Below are positions 5,335-8,653 of a DNA stretch of 8,653 nucleotides, piece by piece (position 1 is the stretch's first letter; each line of letters starts with the position of its first letter). Position numbers and translations under genes: made by a program. The notes below the pieces were generated by a model. It was not told the DNA's origin. It worked only from the letters and a program-made list of their open reading frames with translations, and ran no database searches. The stretch is from Pseudomonadota bacterium (GTDB lineage Bacteria > Myxococcota_A > UBA796 > SXON01): contig SXOM01000572.1 in assembly GCA_005776735.1 (NCBI GenBank), positions 1 to 8,653 on the forward strand. Direction: 5' to 3'.

Positions 5335-6057
5335 ATGACGCTCCTCTTCTTCAGCCTCCTCGCCTGTGACGACGGCGAGGACACCAAGGACGGCGACCTC
5401 GGGGTCGACACCGCCGACAGCGGCGACACCGGCGACACCGCGGTCAAGCCCCCCGACATCGTGCTGGGCGACCCCTACGCGGTCGTGGTCGGCGCCAGCT
5501 CCCCCGGGAGCTGGGCGAGCACCTGCGACCTGGACCTCACGCTCAAGGACAACAGCGACGGCTCCACCGCCGCCACGGTCGAGCTCTTGGCCAAGGGGTG
5601 CGACTGGGCCGGCGCGCCGCTGACCGGCGGCACCCAGTACAAGGGCTACTTCAGCGCCACGGGCTGTGTCATCGGCAACGACAAGAGCTACGAGTCCAGC
5701 GCCTTCTCGGGGCAGGAGGGCTACATCATGGCCCTCTGGTACACCGGGGTGAACATCGGATACTCGGCGTTGGTCCAGGGGGATGAAGAAGGCGACTTCT
5801 ACGGCGGCCAGGCCAAGGTCACCGTCGCCAACAGCGTGCCCGACAGCAACGTGCAGGCGATGGCCGCCGACATCGGCGTGAGCGCGGTGCTCGACAGCAC
5901 GTCGGCGTCGGGGAACACCTACATGCTCGCGTGGGAAGATGCGACCAACGTGGGCCAGGTGCTGAGCGCGTTCACCGAGGCGGCGGGCGACGACTTCGTG
6001 GCCGGCGAGCCCATCTGGATCACCAAGCCGTCGTGGTGGCCGACATGCGTGCTCTGA
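5335..6057 (+). CDS. Tandem lipoprotein paralogue 1, unrecognised family
   Basis: A 240-residue predicted lipoprotein that I do not recognise. The signal MTLLFFSLLA ends in a lipobox at Cys11 (LLAC) and has no basic residue. An Asp/Thr/Gly-rich linker runs to about residue 41 and contains four tandem tripeptides (VDT ADS GDT GDT, residues 24-35). The folded part has Cys64 and Cys111, both conserved in the next gene product and likely to form a disulfide, plus Cys89, which is not. Shared landmarks are ESSAFSG (120-126), AWEDATNVGQVL (199-210) and GEPIWITKPSWW (224-235). Unlike the paralogue, it continues five residues past the Trp-Trp end (PTCVL), encoded by the bases that overlap the next gene's start. 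It is probably outer-membrane or periplasm-facing and beta-rich. The reading frame is clearly real because the paralogue shares it; the function is unknown. Confidence 0.82.
   Translation: MTLLFFSLLACDDGEDTKDGDLGVDTADSGDTGDTAVKPPDIVLGDPYAVVVGASSPGSWASTCDLDLTLKDNSDGSTAATVELLAKGCDWAGAPLTGGTQYKGYFSATGCVIGNDKSYESSAFSGQEGYIMALWYTGVNIGYSALVQGDEEGDFYGGQAKVTVANSVPDSNVQAMAADIGVSAVLDSTSASGNTYMLAWEDATNVGQVLSAFTEAAGDDFVAGEPIWITKPSWWPTCVL
5404..5439 (+). repeat. Four imperfect 9-bp tandem repeats in the lipoprotein linker
   Basis: Four in-frame 9-base units (5404-5412, 5413-5421, 5422-5430, 5431-5439) encode VDT, ADS, GDT and GDT. The last two are identical (GGCGACACC). They lie in the flexible linker after the lipid-anchor cysteine. 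Linker length could vary between strains by slippage, though four copies is a low number. Confidence 0.7.
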
Positions 6058-6701
6058 TCGTCCTGGCGGCGGTCCTCGGCGCCTGCGACCCCGAAGTGAA
6101 GGACACCGACACCGGCGAGGTGTGGGTGGCCCCCGCCGCGGCGCCGTGGGTCAGCCTCGCCGGCGCGACCGTCAGCGGCGCGTTCAAGTCCACGTGCACC
6201 ATGTCGATGGACGTCGTCGACAAGGCCGATGGCGCCTTGCTCGCCACCGTGCCGCTGGCCCCAGCGGACGGGGGCCGGTGGGCCGGCATGGAGCTCCCCG
6301 AGGGCAAGCAGGTCACCGGTACGTTGAGCTGGAACGACTGCGAAAACACCGCCGATGGCACGGGCAGCTTCGAGTCGAGCACGTTCTCGGGCAACGCCGG
6401 CGACCTGTTCGTGCTCCACTATGACGGGGTCGACGCGGGGTTCGAGTACATGGTCCAGGCCACCGACCACCTCGGTGGCGAGGTGCACGCCCAGTTCGAC
6501 CCGGACGCCATCCCGAGCGAGGTCGACGGGCTGATCGAAGGCCTCGGCCTCACCCAGCGCGCCGACGAGGCCGACGCCACGTTCCGCTACCTCTCCTGGA
6601 CCGACGCCACCAGCGTCGCCGACGTCCTGGCCTCGTTGTCGCAGGACGAACGTTTCGTGTGGGGTGAGCCCACGTGGGTGGCCAAGCCGGCGTGGTGGTG
6701 A
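6045..6701 (+). CDS. Tandem lipoprotein paralogue 2, unrecognised family
   Basis: A 218-residue predicted lipoprotein, paralogous to the gene just upstream. The signal MRALIVLAAVLGA ends at Cys14 (LGAC), followed by a short acidic stretch (DPEVKDTDTGE) in place of the longer repeat linker. Cys51 and Cys99 are spaced like Cys64 and Cys111 of the neighbour (48 versus 47 residues). Also shared are SFESSTFSG (108-116), a YDGVDAGFEYMVQA segment matching YTGVNIGYSALVQG, SWTDATSVADVL (184-195) and the C-terminal end GEPTWVAKPAWW (207-218), where this protein stops. ATG 6045 lies 13 bases inside the preceding gene, with GGTGG upstream as a possible ribosome site, so translation is probably coupled. 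The two are clearly a tandem duplication, now strongly diverged. Function unknown; probably surface or periplasmic. Confidence 0.8.
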   Translation: MRALIVLAAVLGACDPEVKDTDTGEVWVAPAAAPWVSLAGATVSGAFKSTCTMSMDVVDKADGALLATVPLAPADGGRWAGMELPEGKQVTGTLSWNDCENTADGTGSFESSTFSGNAGDLFVLHYDGVDAGFEYMVQATDHLGGEVHAQFDPDAIPSEVDGLIEGLGLTQRADEADATFRYLSWTDATSVADVLASLSQDERFVWGEPTWVAKPAWW

Positions 6702-6799
6702 GGCGAACCGGCACAGGGGCGCCAGACTACGCCCTGCCCGTGGCCGTCGACGGCAGGCGCAACGATCGTCACCGCGCCCAGGCGGCCTCCCCCACGCTC

Positions 6800-6819
6800 G
6801 GTTAGGGGCGGCCGGACCC
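6800..6819 (+). promoter_or_regulatory. Leader motif shared with rlmN, upstream of mtnP
   Basis: GGTTAG (6800-6805) followed by CGGACCC (6813-6819) precedes the mtnP ATG by 10 bases. The rlmN leader has the same two elements in the same order at 4066-4071 and 4077-4083, with five rather than seven bases between them. GGTTAG may be a -10-like element. The rest of the 128-base gap before mtnP shows only a weak 6-bp inverted repeat. Confidence 0.35.
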
Positions 6820-6829
6820 AGGGGGCGGC

Positions 6830-7687
6830 ATGCGGATCGGCGTCATCGGCGGCAGCGGAATCTACGCGATGGAGGGGCTCGAAGACGTGCGCGAGGTGCG
6901 CGTCGCCACCCCCTTCGGCGACCCGTCCGATGCGGTCATCCTCGGGCGCCTCGGCGGCGCCGAGATGGCGTTCCTCCCGCGGCACGGACGTGGCCACCGC
7001 TTCAACCCGAGCGAGGTCAACTACCGCGCCAACCTCTACGCGCTCAAGACCCTCGGGGTGGAGTGGGTGATCTCGGTGAGCGCCGTCGGCTCGCTCAAGC
7101 ACGAGATCGTGCCCGGCCACATCGTGGTGATCGACCAGTTCATCGACCGCACCGTCGCGCGCAAGAGCACCTTCTTCGAGGGCGGGGTCGTCGCCCATGT
7201 CGCGTTCGGCGATCCGGTGTGCCCCACGCTGCGGGGCATCCTGCTCGACGCGGCGCGCGAAGCGGGCGCCACCGTGCACGACGGGGGCACCTACGTGTGC
7301 ATGGAGGGCCCGGCGTTCTCCAGCAAGGCGGAGTCCAACCTGCACCGGAGCTGGGGCGCCAGCGTCATCGGCATGACCAACATGCCCGAAGCCAAGCTCG
7401 CGCGTGAAGCGGAGCTGTCCTACGCGACGTTGGCGATGGCCACCGACTACGATTGTTGGCACCCCGACCACGACCACGTCACGGTCGACCAGGTGGTGAA
7501 GGTGCTGCTCGAGAACGCGAACCTGGCCCGGCGCGTGGTCGCGGCCGCCGTCCCGCGCATCGTGGCCCACGGCGGCCCGGCGCCGATGTCCTCGGCGTTG
7601 GCCACGGCCATCATGACCGCGCCCGAGCTGGTGTCCTCGGCCACGCGCGAGCGCCTCGCCCCGATCCTCGGCAAGTACCTGCCGTGA
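6830..7687 (+). CDS. mtnP: S-methyl-5'-thioadenosine phosphorylase
   Basis: A 285-residue enzyme of the PNP/MTAP family 2. It splits methylthioadenosine, a by-product of polyamine synthesis and other SAM-consuming reactions, into adenine and methylthioribose-1-phosphate with phosphate. Visible motifs: GGSGIY (7-12) and RHGRGH (51-56) for phosphate binding, NYRANLYALK, SAVGSL, TYVCMEGPAFSSKAES (154 onward), GMTNMPEAKLAREAE, and TDYDCWH at 205-211. The two Asp residues in that last motif (206 and 208) recognise the 6-amino group and favour MTAP over guanosine/inosine phosphorylase. ATG 6830 has AGGGGG four bases upstream. The protein has no signal peptide and is full length. No other methionine-salvage gene lies nearby, so it may serve mainly to clear methylthioadenosine. 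The only doubt is substrate breadth, since some bacterial members also accept inosine. Confidence 0.92.
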   Translation: MRIGVIGGSGIYAMEGLEDVREVRVATPFGDPSDAVILGRLGGAEMAFLPRHGRGHRFNPSEVNYRANLYALKTLGVEWVISVSAVGSLKHEIVPGHIVVIDQFIDRTVARKSTFFEGGVVAHVAFGDPVCPTLRGILLDAAREAGATVHDGGTYVCMEGPAFSSKAESNLHRSWGASVIGMTNMPEAKLAREAELSYATLAMATDYDCWHPDHDHVTVDQVVKVLLENANLARRVVAAAVPRIVAHGGPAPMSSALATAIMTAPELVSSATRERLAPILGKYLP

Positions 7688-7712
7688 ACCTCTCCGCGGA
7701 ATAGGCGGTCTC

Positions 7713-8450
7713 ATGCGCGCTTCCCTGCTGCTTCTCGCGATCGCCTTGTCGGGCTCGGGCTGCATCTCGGAGAAGCGGGCGGCGCGGGCCAGCGCCAAGG
7801 CCGATCTCGGCGTGGCGTACCTCAAGGAGCAGAACCCCGAGGGGGCGGTGGCCGCGCTGCGCGAGGCGGTGAAGCTCGATCCGCGCAACTGGCACGCGCG
7901 CAACGCGCTCGGCATGGCCTACGCCACCAAGGGCGAGGAGGCGCTGGCCGAGGCCGCGTTCGAAGATGCGCTGCGCATCAACCCCGACGAGGCCGAGATC
8001 CTGCTCAACTACGGGGCCTTCCTGGTCAAGGTCGGCCGTCCGGCCGAAGCGGTGGGGGTGCTCGAGCGCGCGCTCGCCGATCTCGACTACCGCAACCCGG
8101 CGATGATCCTCAGCAACCTCTCGCGTGCGCACCTCGACGCCGGCCAGGTCGACCTCGCGGCGGGCCGCGCCGAGCAGGCGTTGGCCCGCGTGCCGAAGAT
8201 GTGCCCGGCGCGGTTCCACCTCGGCCTCGCGCACGAGAAGCAGGGCAAGGTCGACCGCGCGTTGGAAGATTATGCCCGCCTCGCCGAGGATTGCCCGGAC
8301 GACGCATCGGGCGCGTGGCTGCGCACCGGCTGCATCCTGGCCGACCGCGGCGATCGGGAGGGGGCCACGGCCGCCCTCGGCCGCGTGGCGGCGCTCGACG
8401 GCCCGATGGCCGACGAGGTCCGTGACTGTCAGTCCCGGTCGGGGGGATGA
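7713..8450 (+). CDS. pilF: PilF/PilW-like TPR lipoprotein
   Basis: A 245-residue protein with a signal peptide (MRASLLLLAIALSGSG) ending at Cys17 and about six tetratricopeptide repeats from about residue 27 to 230 (for example ADLGVAYLKEQNPEGAVAALREAVKLDP, split over 30-57). NYGAFLVK at 99-106 in the third repeat matches the NNYGAFLC signature of PilF/PilW, the outer-membrane pilotin that helps type IV pilus secretins assemble. The lipobox is imperfect, with Gly at -3, but the family is lipidated. The gene starts 25 bases after mtnP, and a RodZ-like gene starts one base after its stop. The pilF-rodZ pair next to rlmN is the classical gammaproteobacterial order, which supports the call. A general TPR lipoprotein cannot be ruled out, because no other pilus gene is in view. 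Confidence 0.75.
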   Translation: MRASLLLLAIALSGSGCISEKRAARASAKADLGVAYLKEQNPEGAVAALREAVKLDPRNWHARNALGMAYATKGEEALAEAAFEDALRINPDEAEILLNYGAFLVKVGRPAEAVGVLERALADLDYRNPAMILSNLSRAHLDAGQVDLAAGRAEQALARVPKMCPARFHLGLAHEKQGKVDRALEDYARLAEDCPDDASGAWLRTGCILADRGDREGATAALGRVAALDGPMADEVRDCQSRSGG

Positions 8451-8451
8451 G

Positions 8452-8653
8452 ATGTCCGACGATCTCCGCCGCGCGCGGGAAGCCGCCGGCCTGAGCCTCG
8501 AAGAGGTCTCCGCGCGCACGCGCATCCCGCTGAAGTGGTTGCAGGCGCTCGAGCGGGGCGACACCGCCGCGTTCCCGCCGGGGCCGTTCCTGGCCGGCTA
8601 CACGCGCCAGTACCGCGGCTTCCTCAGCCTGCCGGCGCAGCCCGCCGCGCCGC
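8452..8653 (+). CDS. rodZ: RodZ-like helix-turn-helix protein, N-terminal part
   Basis: The first 67 codons of a gene that leaves the window at the right edge. The translation begins MSDDLRRAREAAGLSLEEV and continues with ARTRIPLKWLQALERGD and FPPGPFLAGYTRQYRGFLSL. This is the HTH_25 domain typical of RodZ N-termini, including the usual GPFLAGYxRQY segment. RodZ links MreB to the membrane and supports rod shape; its transmembrane and periplasmic parts would lie beyond the edge and are not seen. ATG 8452 follows the TPR gene stop by one base, with a run of six G at 8441-8446 as the ribosome site. After about residue 62 the sequence turns Pro/Ala-rich (LPAQPAAP), suggesting the start of a linker. 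A different HTH_25 regulator is possible. Confidence 0.72.
   Translation, partial: MSDDLRRAREAAGLSLEEVSARTRIPLKWLQALERGDTAAFPPGPFLAGYTRQYRGFLSLPAQPAAP

Noticed and set aside
6733..6757. CCTGCC...GGCAGG inverted repeat in the gap before mtnP as a terminator
   Set aside because: Only 6-bp arms with a 13-base loop and no T-run; too weak to call at this GC content.
6587..7915. 442-codon open frame antisense to mtnP
   Set aside because: Low-complexity His/Arg/Val composition, and it opposes three genes whose own products are recognisable or have a paralogue.
7611..8564. 317-codon open frame antisense to the TPR and RodZ-like genes
   Set aside because: A GC-driven shadow; the + strand frames show clear TPR and HTH_25 motifs.

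Overview
The window is uniformly very GC-rich and densely coded. Several predicted lipoproteins have very short signal peptides, and one has an Asp/Thr/Gly-rich linker just after the lipid-anchor cysteine. This style is common in Myxococcota and related former Deltaproteobacteria, so that is my best guess at the lineage, at low confidence. No rRNA, tRNA, CRISPR array, insertion sequence or phage gene was seen.

Region 1 (1-2033, + strand) is the tail of a sulfur-oxidation operon. It holds the C-terminus of a SoxC-type molybdenum sulfite dehydrogenase, a monohaem SoxD-type cytochrome c that looks like a lipoprotein, and two overlapping genes that together make a split YeeE/YedE-type sulfur transporter. 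The first junction is an ATGA overlap, the second gap is 7 bases and the third is a 14-base overlap, so co-transcription is very likely. The expected job is periplasmic oxidation of Sox-bound sulfane sulfur, plus movement of a small sulfur compound across the inner membrane.

Region 2 (2034-4040, - strand) starts with a GC-rich hairpin and then a decayed SNF2-family helicase. The helicase keeps motifs II, III and VI but has lost motif I and most of the C-terminal helicase domain, and is split over three frames. Next come an intact ParA-family ATPase with no ParB in view and a hotdog-fold (DUF4442-like) thioesterase. A perfect 14-bp palindrome containing a consensus -35 hexamer lies in front of the ParA gene.

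Region 3 (4084-8653, + strand) holds RlmN, two tandem paralogous lipoproteins of an unrecognised family, methylthioadenosine phosphorylase (MtnP), a PilF-like TPR lipoprotein and the N-terminus of a RodZ-like HTH protein. The order rlmN ... pilF-rodZ matches the classic rlmN-pilF-rodZ-ispG-hisS neighbourhood of gammaproteobacteria, with the lipoprotein pair and mtnP in between.

I found no clear new defence or biosynthetic system. The most promising items are the tandem lipoprotein family with its invariant C-terminal tryptophan end, the split transporter next to soxCD, the promoter-like motifs very close to start codons, and the broken helicase.
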